From Lacunisphaera sp. (GTDB lineage Bacteria; Verrucomicrobiota; Verrucomicrobiia; Opitutales; Opitutaceae): 59,018 bases of DNA. The notes below the pieces were generated by a model, which saw only the letters and a program-made list of their open reading frames with translations, was not told the origin of the DNA and made no database searches. The stretch is from contig JAQSDJ010000048.1 of the NCBI GenBank assembly GCA_029945855.1, positions 1-59,018 of the forward strand, read 5' to 3'. Shown here in pieces: positions 32,441 through 40,724 of the stretch. The translations under genes and the position numbers were made by a program. Position 1 is the stretch's first letter, and every line of letters begins with the position of its first letter.

Positions 32441-33193
32441 ATGAACATCGGGCTCTACCAAAGCGCTTCCACCCTGTCCGCCCTCGAGCGGTGGCAGGAC
32501 AGCGTTTCGCAGAACATCACCTCCGCGCAGACGACCGGTTACCGCAAGCGCACGGTGGAGTTCTCGACCGAGAGCGCCGGCAAATGGAACATCGATCCCC
32601 GCGGCCGCGCCGGCGACCCGGAGAACGAGGCCAACGCGCTGTTCACCCGCGTCACCAACGGCATCAATTTCCTCACCGGCGAAACCCAGCCCACGCGCCG
32701 GGAGCTCGATATCGCGATCCAGGGCGACGGCTTCTTCGAGGTCCAGCAGCCCGACGGCAGCAAAGCCTACACCCGCAGCGGCGAATTCCGTGTCCGCCCC
32801 GACCGCACTTTGGTCACCACCGGCGGCCTGGAGATCATGACCGAGGGCGGCTCGCCCATCACGTTGCTCCCCTCCGGCGGTGCGATCACCGTCAACCGGG
32901 ATGGCACCGTCTTTCAGGGCGACATCTCGCTCGGCAAACTCTCCATCCAGAAGTTCGCCCGTCCCGAGGCGCTCATCCCCGTCGCCGGCGGCATGTTCCT
33001 CCCTTCCGCCGGCGCCGGCATCCAGTCGGTCGACGAACCCGAGCTCATGCAGGGCTACCTCGAGCAGAGCAATGTCCAGGCGCTCCGCGAGATGGTCGAT
33101 CTCGTCCTCATTGCCCGCGCCTACGAGGCCAACCAGAAGGTCATCACCTCTGTCGACCAGCAGATGCAGAAGACCCTCGAAGCCCTCGGCTGA
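32441..33193 (+). CDS. flgF: Flagellar basal-body rod protein FlgF
   Basis: 250 residues, first gene of the third flagellar operon. It has the FlgE/F/G family layout: N-terminal rod helix with SVSQNITSAQTTGYRKRTVEF, central IQGDGFFEVQQPDGSKAYTRSGEFRV, and C-terminal YLEQSNVQALREMVDLVLIARAYEANQKVI. The N-terminal motif deviates from NIANxxTxGYK (NITSAQTTGYR), as often in FlgF, and flgG follows, so the FlgF assignment rests on order and divergence. Confidence 0.92.
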   Translation: MNIGLYQSASTLSALERWQDSVSQNITSAQTTGYRKRTVEFSTESAGKWNIDPRGRAGDPENEANALFTRVTNGINFLTGETQPTRRELDIAIQGDGFFEVQQPDGSKAYTRSGEFRVRPDRTLVTTGGLEIMTEGGSPITLLPSGGAITVNRDGTVFQGDISLGKLSIQKFARPEALIPVAGGMFLPSAGAGIQSVDEPELMQGYLEQSNVQALREMVDLVLIARAYEANQKVITSVDQQMQKTLEALG

Positions 33194-33330
33194 GCCCGCC
33201 CCGCCATGAATTCCCCATATAGACAACCGCCACAACGACTGCATGGCCGCGCCCGGCGTGGGGCCGGGCCGGCCTCTATTTCCAAGAGCGGCCATCGCGG
33301 AGCGCGGAGCGAACTGTCGGACCGCGCTGC

Positions 33331-33365
33331 CCGCTACCCGCTACTCACTACTCGCTACTCGCTAC
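33331..33365 (+). repeat. 7-bp tandem repeat before flgG
   Basis: Five consecutive copies of YCGCTAC (one variant TCACTAC) end 13 nt before the flgG ATG. The same unit recurs before flgK. The rest of the 185-bp gap 33194-33378 has a GC hairpin at 33251-33269 and no gene. Confidence 0.9.
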
Positions 33366-33378
33366 TTCATTTCCACCC

Positions 33379-34158
33379 ATGAACCTCTCGCTCTACTCCG
33401 CCGCCACCGGCATGGAGGCCCAGCAGCTCAACCTGAACACCATCGCGAACAACCTCGCGAACGTGAACACCCCGGGCTTCAAGCGCAGCAAGATCGAGTT
33501 CCAGGATCTCCTCTACCAGAAGCCCCGCGCCTCGGGCACCGATTCCGGCGGCGGCAACCTCGTCCCCACCGGCATCGAGGTCGGCAACGGCTCGCGCGTC
33601 GCCGCCACCTCCAAGGTCTTCACCCAGGGCCAGCTCACCAACACCGGCGGCAAGCTCGACCTCGCCATCCAGGGCGACGGCTTCTTCGAGGTGCAGCGCG
33701 CCGACGGCACCACCGCCTACACCCGCGACGGCTCCTTCAAGCTCAACGCCCAAGGCCAGGTCGTCACCATCGACGGCTTTCCCATCCTGAGCGGTTTCCA
33801 GACCATTCCCCCCGGCTCCGAGGTCACCGTCTCCGAGGACGGTCAGGTCACGGTCCAGTCCAGCACCGGCACGCAGACCTTCCGCCTCACCGCGACGCGC
33901 TTCGCCAATCCCTCCGGCCTCCGCTCGCTCGGCGGCAACCTCTACGAGGAAACCGCCGCCTCCGGCACCCCCGAGACCGGCAACCCCGGCGAACAGGGCT
34001 TCGGCCGCACGATCCAAGGCTACATCGAGAACTCCAACGTCAACATCGTCGAGGAGATGGTGAACCTCATCATCGCCCAGCGCGCCTACGAGATCAATTC
34101 GAAGTCCATCCAGACCTCCGACGAGATGCTCCAAAACGTCGCCAACATGAAGCGCTGA
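33379..34158 (+). CDS. flgG: Flagellar basal-body rod protein FlgG
   Basis: Distal rod subunit (259 residues, typical). It has LYSAATGMEAQQLNLNTIANNLANVNTPGFKRSK at the start, AIQGDGFFEVQRADGTTAYTRDGSFKLNAQGQVVT in the middle and the ending GYIENSNVNIVEEMVNLIIAQRAYEINSKSIQTSDEMLQNVANMKR, quoted here as motifs IANNLANVNTPGFKR, GDGFFEVQ and QRAYEINSKSIQTSDEML. flgA follows after 2 nt. Confidence 0.97.
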   Translation: MNLSLYSAATGMEAQQLNLNTIANNLANVNTPGFKRSKIEFQDLLYQKPRASGTDSGGGNLVPTGIEVGNGSRVAATSKVFTQGQLTNTGGKLDLAIQGDGFFEVQRADGTTAYTRDGSFKLNAQGQVVTIDGFPILSGFQTIPPGSEVTVSEDGQVTVQSSTGTQTFRLTATRFANPSGLRSLGGNLYEETAASGTPETGNPGEQGFGRTIQGYIENSNVNIVEEMVNLIIAQRAYEINSKSIQTSDEMLQNVANMKR

Positions 34159-34160
34159 CC

Positions 34161-34922
34161 ATGAGAACCCTGCTCCCCCTCAGCCTCCTCGTTGCCCTGG
34201 CCGCCCTCGCGGTCCGGGCCCCGGCCGGGCCGGCCGCCGCCGCGACCGATGGCGCCAGCTCCGCCCCGCCGCTCTCGACGCCCGCCGTCGGCACCCCCCT
34301 CGGCCAGGACCACTTCATCGCCGCGCTCGCCCGCGAACTCTCGGCGCACTTCAACCTGGAAGGCGACCTGCAGCTCGAACTCGTGCGCCCGTGCGCCACC
34401 CCCGAGCGCCTCGCCCGCGAATGGTCGGTGCAGATCACCGAGTTTCCCTCCCTGCCCGCCGGGGCCATGCTCATCCGCTGCCGCCTGCTGGCCGACCGGG
34501 AACCAGTCGCCGAGTCCACCGTCATGCTCCGCGCCACCCTCTGGCGCGACGCCTGGGTCGCCCGCCAGCCGCTGACCGGCGGCGCCGCCTTCGACCCGGC
34601 GCTCCTCGACGCCCGCCGCGTCGATTTCTTCCGCGAGCGCGATGCCCTGCCCGCCCTCGTCGGCGACCACACCTTCATCTTCGCCCGCAGCGTCCAGTCC
34701 GGCCGCCTGCTCACCTGGCGCGACGTCGTCCGCCGCCCGCTCGTCAAGAAGGGCGAGGTCGTCGAGGTCTCCGCCGCCGCCGGCCAGCTGGTCGTGATGA
34801 TGAAGGCCCTCGCCATGCAGAACGGCGCGAAGGGCGAGGCCGTCACCGTGCGCAACCTGGATTCCCGGAAGGATTTCACCGCCTTTGTCATCGATGAAAA
34901 TCGTGTTCAAGTCCGCTTCTAA
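34161..34922 (+). CDS. flgA: Flagella basal body P-ring formation protein FlgA
   Basis: 253 residues from ATG 34161. A signal peptide (about 1-27) directs it to the periplasm, where FlgA is the chaperone for the P ring. The C-terminal SAF-like domain (about 130-250) has VARQPLTGGAAFDPALLDARRVDF, SGRLLTWRDVVRRPLVKKGEVVEVSA, and the conserved ending AMQNGAKGEAVTVRNLDSRKDFTAFV, in short motifs GRLLTWRDV, VKKGEVV and NGAKGEAVTVRN. It overlaps flgH by 29 bases. Confidence 0.93.
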   Translation: MRTLLPLSLLVALAALAVRAPAGPAAAATDGASSAPPLSTPAVGTPLGQDHFIAALARELSAHFNLEGDLQLELVRPCATPERLAREWSVQITEFPSLPAGAMLIRCRLLADREPVAESTVMLRATLWRDAWVARQPLTGGAAFDPALLDARRVDFFRERDALPALVGDHTFIFARSVQSGRLLTWRDVVRRPLVKKGEVVEVSAAAGQLVVMMKALAMQNGAKGEAVTVRNLDSRKDFTAFVIDENRVQVRF

Positions 34923-35559
34923 CCCCGGTCTCGGGGCGTTGCTCGCCCTGCTCGTCGTCCTCGGCCTGCTGCTGCTCTGCGGCGCGCCGCTGGCGCATGG
35001 CGGCTCCCTCTGGCCGGCCGACGGCGCCCCGGGCCGCAGCATGTTCGCCGACCGCAAGGCCGCCGCCGCGGGCGACATCCTCACCGTCGTCGTCGCCGAG
35101 AGCGCCGCCGCCACCAACTCCCAGAGCAAGCAGACCTCGCGCGATTCCAGCATCGAGGACGCCATCGGCCGGTTTCTCTTCAGCGCGGCCGCCAGCGGCT
35201 TCGGCACCCACAACGGCGAGCTCCCCGCCACCAGCACCTCCGGCAAGGCCGGCAACTCCGGCGGCGGCGAGGTCGCCAACACCCAGTCCCTCACCAGCCG
35301 CGCCGCCGTCCTCGTCACCGACGTCCTCCCCAACGGCAACCTCGTCATCGAGGGCATGCGCGTCGTCACCTTTTCCGGCGAGACCCAGTATGTCGTCCTC
35401 CACGGCCTCGTGCGGCCCGACGACATCTCCCCCGCCAACACCATCTTCTCCACCAACATCGCCGACGCCCGCGTCGAGTTTGTGACCGAAGGCAGCCTGA
35501 CCGACGCGCAGAAGCGCGGCTGGCTGACCAAGCTCTACGAAAAACTCCGGCCCCTCTGA
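34894..35559 (+). CDS. flgH: Flagellar L-ring protein FlgH
   Basis: 221 residues from ATG 34894 (a TTG at 34885 is also in frame). L-ring protein of the outer membrane: GDILTVVVAESAAATN, AVLVTDVLPNGNLVIEGMRVVTFSGE and LHGLVRPDDISPANTIFSTNIADARVEF are family motifs. The N-terminal hydrophobic segment ends in LLLLCGAP; a Cys is present, but the residue before it is Leu rather than Gly/Ala/Ser, so lipid attachment is doubtful. The ends of flgA and the start of flgH overlap, indicating coupling. Confidence 0.95.
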   Translation: MKIVFKSASNPGLGALLALLVVLGLLLLCGAPLAHGGSLWPADGAPGRSMFADRKAAAAGDILTVVVAESAAATNSQSKQTSRDSSIEDAIGRFLFSAAASGFGTHNGELPATSTSGKAGNSGGGEVANTQSLTSRAAVLVTDVLPNGNLVIEGMRVVTFSGETQYVVLHGLVRPDDISPANTIFSTNIADARVEFVTEGSLTDAQKRGWLTKLYEKLRPL

Positions 35560-35569
35560 GGATCACCCC

Positions 35570-36670
35570 ATGACACGGATGTTGCACCTGCTTGCCCTCG
35601 CCCTGCTCGCCACCGCCGGCCTCGCCCACGCCGCGCGCGTGAAGGACCTCACGCTGGTCGAGGGCGGCCGCGACAACCAGCTGGTCGGCTACGGCCTCGT
35701 CGTCGGCCTCGCGGGCGAAGGCGACAGCAACGCCGCCTCCACCCTCCGCGCCGTCGCCAACACCCTCCAGCGCCACGGCCTCTCCGTCAGCCCGCAGGAC
35801 ATCAAGTCCAAGAACGTGGCCGCCGTCATGCTCACCGCCGACATCGCCGCGTTCCTCAAGCCCGGCGCCCGCATCGACGTGACCGTGGCCTCCCTCGGCG
35901 ACGCCAAGACCCTGCAGGGCGGCGTCCTCCTCCAGGCCCCGCTGCTCGGCGGCGACGGCCGCGTCTACGCGGTCGCGCAGGGCCCGATCGCCATCGGCGG
36001 CTTCCTCGGCGGCAGCGGCGGCGCCGGCGGCGCCACCGTGCAGAAGAACCACCCGACCGTCGGCCTCATCAGCAACGGCGCCATCATCGAGCGCGAGGTG
36101 CCCGCGCAGTTCGTCAACGACGGCATGCTGCGCCTCCTCCTGCACAATCCCGACTTCGCCTCCGCCGCCCGCATGGCCGACGCCATCAACCTCCGCTGGC
36201 CCGGCCTCGCCCTCGCCACCGACGCCGCCACCATCGCCGTGCACGTGCCCGAGGCCTACCGCGGACACGACGTCTCCTTCCTGTCCGACCTCGGCACCGT
36301 CGAGTGCACGCCCGACACGCTCGCGCGCATCGTCATCAACGAGCGCACCGGCACCATCGTCGCCACCTCCACGGTCCGCATCTCGCACGTCGCCATCGCC
36401 CACGGCTCGCTCACCATCACCGTCACCAGCAACATCGGTGTCAGCCAGCCCAACGCGTTCAACAACTCCGGCACCACCCAGGTCACCCCCAGCACCCAGA
36501 CCGCGGTGAGCGAGACCAAGGGCAGCTTCACCGTCCTCGAGGAGCCGCCGACCATCGAGCGCCTCGCCGCCGCGCTCAACGCCCTCGGCGTCTCCGCCCG
36601 CGACATGATGGCCATCCTCCAGTCGCTCAAGCGCGCCGGCGCCCTCCAGGCCGAACTCATCATCAATTGA
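35570..36670 (+). CDS. flgI: Flagellar P-ring protein FlgI
   Basis: 366 residues with a clear signal peptide (MTRMLHLLALALLATAGLAHA). The mature protein begins ARVKDLTLVEGGRDNQLVGYGLVVGLAGEGD, the FlgI signature (VKDLxxxxGxRxNxLxGYGLVVGLxGTGD). Further motifs are KSKNVAAVMLTADI, PTVGLISNGAIIEREV, and the ending NALGVSARDMMAILQSLKRAGALQAELII, all typical. Forms the periplasmic P ring. flgJ follows after 2 nt. Confidence 0.97.
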   Translation: MTRMLHLLALALLATAGLAHAARVKDLTLVEGGRDNQLVGYGLVVGLAGEGDSNAASTLRAVANTLQRHGLSVSPQDIKSKNVAAVMLTADIAAFLKPGARIDVTVASLGDAKTLQGGVLLQAPLLGGDGRVYAVAQGPIAIGGFLGGSGGAGGATVQKNHPTVGLISNGAIIEREVPAQFVNDGMLRLLLHNPDFASAARMADAINLRWPGLALATDAATIAVHVPEAYRGHDVSFLSDLGTVECTPDTLARIVINERTGTIVATSTVRISHVAIAHGSLTITVTSNIGVSQPNAFNNSGTTQVTPSTQTAVSETKGSFTVLEEPPTIERLAAALNALGVSARDMMAILQSLKRAGALQAELIIN

Positions 36671-36672
36671 GC

Positions 36673-37011
36673 ATGAACATTTCCCCCGTCAACTCCCAGG
36701 CCTCCACCGCCGCCGCTCTCCTGGCGTCCGCGGGCGGCGCCCAGAAACTCTCCGCCCTCCCCGCGGCCGAGCAGGCCTCGGCCGCCGCCGGCCAGTTCGA
36801 GGCCATCATGATCCGGCAGTTCCTCCAGGACAGCGTCGGCGGCATGATGGGCGGCGAAGAAAGCGGTCCCGCCGGCGGCGTCTACGGCTATCTTCTCACC
36901 GACGTGCTTGCCAACAAGCTCACCGAGGGCGGCGGTCTCGGCCTCGGCCGCATGTTGCAGCAGCAGCTCACCCCCGCCACCCCGGCCACTCCGCCGCAAG
37001 GATCCTTATGA
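36673..37011 (+). CDS. flgJ: Rod-binding protein FlgJ, N-terminal domain only
   Basis: 112 residues. The conserved rod-binding region is AAGQFEAIMIRQFLQDSVGG (about 37-60) followed by YGYLLTDVLANKLTEGGGLGLGRML. The C-terminal muramidase domain of gammaproteobacterial FlgJ is absent, as in many other phyla, so cell-wall opening must be done by a separate enzyme. Overlaps the next gene by four bases. Confidence 0.88.
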   Translation: MNISPVNSQASTAAALLASAGGAQKLSALPAAEQASAAAGQFEAIMIRQFLQDSVGGMMGGEESGPAGGVYGYLLTDVLANKLTEGGGLGLGRMLQQQLTPATPATPPQGSL

Positions 37012-37505
37012 ACCAGGATTGGACCATCATTGCGGACCGGCTCCGCCAGGAAGTCGTCGAATACGGCGGCCTGCTCCAGCTGTTCGGCCAGCAGGAGGAA
37101 GCCCTCTACCAGCGCGACGCCGATGGCGTGCTCCGCCTCAGCTCCGCGATCGAGCAGCAGGTGCTCGCCCTGCACGACTTCCGCCGCCGCCGCGAGGAGG
37201 CCGTCGCTGCCTTCGCCACCGCGCATGGCTGCCCGGCCACCGCCACCCTGCGCTCCCTGCTGCCGCAATTTGCCCCCGCGGTGCGTCCGCTCATCGAGGC
37301 GCTGCTCAACGAGGTCAACGTCCTCGTCCACCGCGTCCGCCGCATGTCGCGCCACAACCACACCCTGCTCGCCCGCGCCGTCGCCACCCACCAGCAGACG
37401 CTCCGCGCGCTGCGCCCCGGCGACTTCACCCAGACCTACGCCCCCAACGGCCGCAGCAGCATCAGCACCGTCCGCCCCGCCCCCGCACTCCAAGCCGCCA
37501 GCTGA
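37008..37505 (+). CDS. flgN: FlgN-like export chaperone
   Basis: 165 residues, mostly helical, with LLQLFGQQEEALYQRDADGVLRLSSAIEQQVLALHDFRRRREEAV (the LxxLxxxExxAL...D pattern of FlgN) and a later helix NVLVHRVRRMSRHNHTLLARAVA. FlgN keeps FlgK and FlgL export-ready; these two genes are directly downstream. The sequence family is loosely conserved, so position carries much of the weight. Confidence 0.8.
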   Translation: MNQDWTIIADRLRQEVVEYGGLLQLFGQQEEALYQRDADGVLRLSSAIEQQVLALHDFRRRREEAVAAFATAHGCPATATLRSLLPQFAPAVRPLIEALLNEVNVLVHRVRRMSRHNHTLLARAVATHQQTLRALRPGDFTQTYAPNGRSSISTVRPAPALQAAS

Positions 37506-37552
37506 ACCTCGAAACCCCGGGCAGACCAGACCTGCTTCCGCCCTTCCTCTAC

Positions 37553-37580
37553 TCGCTACCCGCTACTCGCTACCCGCTAC
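37553..37580 (+). repeat. 7-bp tandem repeat before flgK
   Basis: Four copies of YCGCTAC alternating TCGCTAC and CCGCTAC, ending 12 nt before the flgK ATG, with a partial copy (CTCTAC) before them. Same unit and same distance to the start codon as at flgG. Confidence 0.9.
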
Positions 37581-37592
37581 TTTACTTCCCCC

Positions 37593-38999
37593 ATGTCCGG
37601 CCTCTTCTCCACCCTCCATGCCAGCGTCCAGGCGCTCAACGCGCAAAGCCGCGGCTTGGAGACCGCCGGCAAGAACCTCGCCAACGTCAACAACCCCCAC
37701 TACGCCCGCCAGCGCGTGCTCTTCGGCGATCGCGGCACCGTCATGCTGCCCGACGGCGCCCAGAGCCTCGGGCTCGAGGCCCTTGGCATCCAGCAGGTGC
37801 GCGACGCCCTCCTCGACCAGCAGGTGCTGCGCGAGGTCTCCCTCAGCGCCACGGTCTCGGCCGAACAGAAGGGCTACCAGCGCGCCCAGGCCAGTCTCGG
37901 CGAAAGCATCACCTCCGCCACCGCCGTCAGCGGGGCCGCCAATGCCATCGGCCTCGGCGCCGCGCTCAGCGACTTTTTCAACGCCTTCCAAAGCTTCGCC
38001 GCCAGCCCCACCGACGCCGGCGAACGCCAGACCCTCCTGCAGCAGACCGCCATCCTGACCGACGACTTCAACCGCACCGACACCCGCCTCGCCCAGGTGC
38101 AGACCGACCTCGACGCCCAGATCTCCGGCGACGTCGCCACCGTCAACGGCCTGCTCCAGGACATCGCCGGCCTCAATGCCCAGATCGGCCGCGTCGAGAC
38201 CAGCAATCCCGGCTCGGCGGTCGACCTGCGCGACCAGCGGCAGGCCCGGCTGGAGGAACTCGCCGCCAAGGTGCCCATCGAGGTCCGCCCCGCCCCCAAC
38301 GGCCAGGTCCAGGTCGTGATGAAGGACGCCGCCAACGTCGACGTCCTCCTCGTGGACCGCGCCACGGTCACCGGCCCCGTCACCTTCACCGGCACCGGCC
38401 TGACCGCCGGCGCCCCCGCCACCGCACTCTCGTTCGCCTCGGGCTCCATCCATGGCGCGCTGGCCGCGCGCGACGGCGCCGTGCAGCAGCTGCGCTCCGA
38501 CCTCAACCGGCTGGCCCGCCAGCTCGTCACCGCCGTCAACGCCGCCTACAACCCCTCCGCCACCGCCGGCGCCGATTTCTTCCAGCCGGCCGGCACGGGT
38601 GCCGGCACCATCCAGGTCTCCGCCGGCCTCACCGCCGCCGGTCTCCGCGCCGGTTCGGGCGCCGCGGGCGACAACAGCATCGCCCTCGCCGTCGCCGCCG
38701 TCGCCCATCGCGCCTTTTCGACCGCGGGCGGCGACATCCTCGACGGCACGCTCGGCGGCTTCTACAGCGGCGCCGTCAGCAACCTCGGCCAGGCCCTCGC
38801 CACCGCCAACAGCCACGTCGACAACCAGACCGGCGTCGAGAAACTGGTCCGCGCCCAGCGCGACGCGGTCAGCGGCGTCTCGCTCGACGAGGAGATGGCC
38901 GACCTCGTGAAATACCAGCGCGCCTTCCAGGCCTCGTCGCGGGTGTTCTCCGTCATCGACGAACTCCTCGACAACGTCGTCAACCGGATGGGCGGCTGA
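37593..38999 (+). CDS. flgK: Flagellar hook-associated protein FlgK (HAP1)
   Basis: 468 residues. N-terminus with LHASVQALNAQSRGLETAGKNLANVNNPHYARQRV, matching the FlgK pattern (GLxTAxxNxANxxTPGYxRQ). A central part with VDLRDQRQARLEELAAKVPIEV is the diagnostic FlgK region. The C-terminus has VSLDEEMADLVKYQRAFQASSRVFSVIDELLDNVVNRM, i.e. motifs LDEEMADLVKYQRAFQASSR. Links hook and filament. flgL is 28 nt downstream. Confidence 0.95.
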   Translation: MSGLFSTLHASVQALNAQSRGLETAGKNLANVNNPHYARQRVLFGDRGTVMLPDGAQSLGLEALGIQQVRDALLDQQVLREVSLSATVSAEQKGYQRAQASLGESITSATAVSGAANAIGLGAALSDFFNAFQSFAASPTDAGERQTLLQQTAILTDDFNRTDTRLAQVQTDLDAQISGDVATVNGLLQDIAGLNAQIGRVETSNPGSAVDLRDQRQARLEELAAKVPIEVRPAPNGQVQVVMKDAANVDVLLVDRATVTGPVTFTGTGLTAGAPATALSFASGSIHGALAARDGAVQQLRSDLNRLARQLVTAVNAAYNPSATAGADFFQPAGTGAGTIQVSAGLTAAGLRAGSGAAGDNSIALAVAAVAHRAFSTAGGDILDGTLGGFYSGAVSNLGQALATANSHVDNQTGVEKLVRAQRDAVSGVSLDEEMADLVKYQRAFQASSRVFSVIDELLDNVVNRMGG

Positions 39000-39027
39000 A
39001 CCGCCGCCCGCCCCCACCCTCCCTCCC

Positions 39028-39924
39028 ATGCGCGTCGCCACCAGCTCCATCTCCGATACCATCGTCGCCCAGCTGCAACTGCTCAACAGCCAGCAGGCGA
39101 AGCTGCAGAACCAGGTCGGCACGGGCCTGCGCATCAGCCAGCCCGAGGACGACCCGGCGGCCATGGCCCGCGTGCTCAACCTCAACAGCGAGAGCCGCGC
39201 CCTCACCCAGTTCACCAACAACGCCAACCGGGCGCTGGAGATCAGCCAGTCCACCTTCGCCGCCCTCCGCCAGGTCAAGAAGGTCTCCGACCGGGCCACC
39301 GAGATCGGCACCCTCGGCACCGGCGCGCAGGATCCCGCCTCGCTCCAGGCCTACGCCGCCGAGATCAACCAGCTGCTCGAGCAGGCCGTGCAGCTCGCGA
39401 ACGGCCGGCTCCGCAACGACCACCTCTTCGGCGGCACCGCCGTCGACGCGCCGCCCTACACCGTCACCCGCAACGCCGCGGGCGAGATCGCCACCGTCGC
39501 CTTCGCCGGCAACACCGACCAGGCCGCCATCCCGCTCTCGGAAACCTCGGGCGTCTCCCCCGGCGCCGATGCCGCCACCACCGCGGGCCTGACCGGGTTC
39601 CTCAACCACCTCGTCGCGCTCCGCGACGCCCTGCAGGCCGGCGACACCGCCGGCCTCACCGCGGCCCAGACCGGTCTGATCGCGACCGAGGACGTGCTCA
39701 TCTCCGCCCTGGCCCAGCATGGCGCCGTCCAGCTCCGCATCGAGGTCAACCAGGACCAGCAGAAGGACCGCGCGGCCAGCATCGGGCAGCTGGTCTCGGC
39801 GGAAACGAGCACCGACCTCACCACCACCGTGGTCAAGCTTTCCCAGGCGCAGACCGCCTACCAGGCCGCGCTGCAGTCCGCCTCCAACATCATGAAGCAA
39901 TCCCTCCTCGACTACCTCCGCTGA
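39028..39924 (+). CDS. flgL: Flagellar hook-associated protein FlgL (HAP3)
   Basis: 298 residues, flagellin-like. The N-terminus MRVATSSISDTIVAQLQLLN followed by QAKLQNQVGTGLRISQPEDDPAAMARVL is the FlgL form of the D0/D1 helices. The C-terminal helix TTTVVKLSQAQTAYQAALQSASNIMKQSLLDYL is the complementary arm. Joins FlgK to the filament. Confidence 0.93.
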   Translation: MRVATSSISDTIVAQLQLLNSQQAKLQNQVGTGLRISQPEDDPAAMARVLNLNSESRALTQFTNNANRALEISQSTFAALRQVKKVSDRATEIGTLGTGAQDPASLQAYAAEINQLLEQAVQLANGRLRNDHLFGGTAVDAPPYTVTRNAAGEIATVAFAGNTDQAAIPLSETSGVSPGADAATTAGLTGFLNHLVALRDALQAGDTAGLTAAQTGLIATEDVLISALAQHGAVQLRIEVNQDQQKDRAASIGQLVSAETSTDLTTTVVKLSQAQTAYQAALQSASNIMKQSLLDYLR

Positions 39925-39937
39925 ACCCTCCCTCCCC

Positions 39938-40408
39938 ATGAAAGTCCTGACCGAAAACCCGCCCGCCGAATTCCCGCCGACCATCGCGCACACCTTCACC
40001 CTGCCGCATGGCATCATCGGCTTCCGCGACTACACCCGCGCGGAACTCCTCTACGTGCCCGACCACCTGCCGTTCCTGTGGATGAAGCTCCACGGCCCGG
40101 TCGACTCCGTGCACTTCGTCGTCGTCGAGCCCGGCGGCCTCATCGCCGGCTACGAGCCCGAGCTCTTCGACGAGGACGCCCGCGCGGTCGGCATCGTCGA
40201 CGCCTCCGAGGCCATGGTGCTGAACATCGTCACCCTCGAGCAGCACCGCCCGCTCGAGGCGACGGCCAACCTCGTCGGCCCCATCATCGTCAACCGCCGC
40301 ACCCGCCTCGGCCGCCAGTTCGTGATCGCCAACTACTCCCGCTACGGCGCCCACCACCGGCTGGTCGAACCCGCCGGCCACCCCGAGTCCCACCGCGCCA
40401 GCGCCTGA
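39938..40408 (+). CDS. fliW: Flagellar assembly factor FliW
   Basis: 156 residues. FliW binds flagellin and the translational regulator CsrA, so it couples flagellin export to translation. Family motifs: [41 protein letters not shown], and [32 protein letters not shown] (motifs [17 protein letters not shown]). The gene order fliW-csrA-fliC is the full three-partner switch. Confidence 0.95.
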   Translation: MKVLTENPPAEFPPTIAHTFTLPHGIIGFRDYTRAELLYVPDHLPFLWMKLHGPVDSVHFVVVEPGGLIAGYEPELFDEDARAVGIVDASEAMVLNIVTLEQHRPLEATANLVGPIIVNRRTRLGRQFVIANYSRYGAHHRLVEPAGHPESHRASA

Positions 40409-40425
40409 ACCAGGAGCCCCCCGCC

Positions 40426-40704
40426 ATGCTCGTCCTTTCCCGCAAGATCAACGAATCGATCATCATCGGTGACGGCATCGAGATCCGCATCAACCGCATC
40501 GACGGCGATGTGGTCAAGATCGGCATCATCGCCCCGCGCGAGGTCCCCATTTTCCGCAAGGAAGTGCACACGACCATCGCCGCCACCAACCAGGCCTCCG
40601 CCTTCCGGCCCACCGGCCTCGCCGCCCTGCCTGCCCTCCCCAAGATCAACCGGCCCCGGGAAACGGGTCCGGCCCCCGTGCGCTCGAACGGCGCCGCCGC
40701 CTGA
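40426..40704 (+). CDS. csrA: Carbon storage regulator CsrA
   Basis: 92 residues: the canonical CsrA fold (1-50) [47 protein letters not shown], followed by a non-conserved Ala/Pro tail of about 40 residues. RNA-contact residues Leu4 and Arg44 (in APREV-FRK region) are present. Unusually for this window, it has a Shine-Dalgarno sequence AGGAG at 40412-40416; its GGA is a candidate for autoregulatory CsrA binding. Sits between fliW and fliC. Confidence 0.96.
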   Translation: MLVLSRKINESIIIGDGIEIRINRIDGDVVKIGIIAPREVPIFRKEVHTTIAATNQASAFRPTGLAALPALPKINRPRETGPAPVRSNGAAA

Positions 40705-40724
40705 ACCCCCAACCCTCCACCACC

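Noticed and set aside
33331-33365. CRISPR-like array
   Set aside because: The units are directly adjacent 7-bp repeats without spacers; no cas genes are present.
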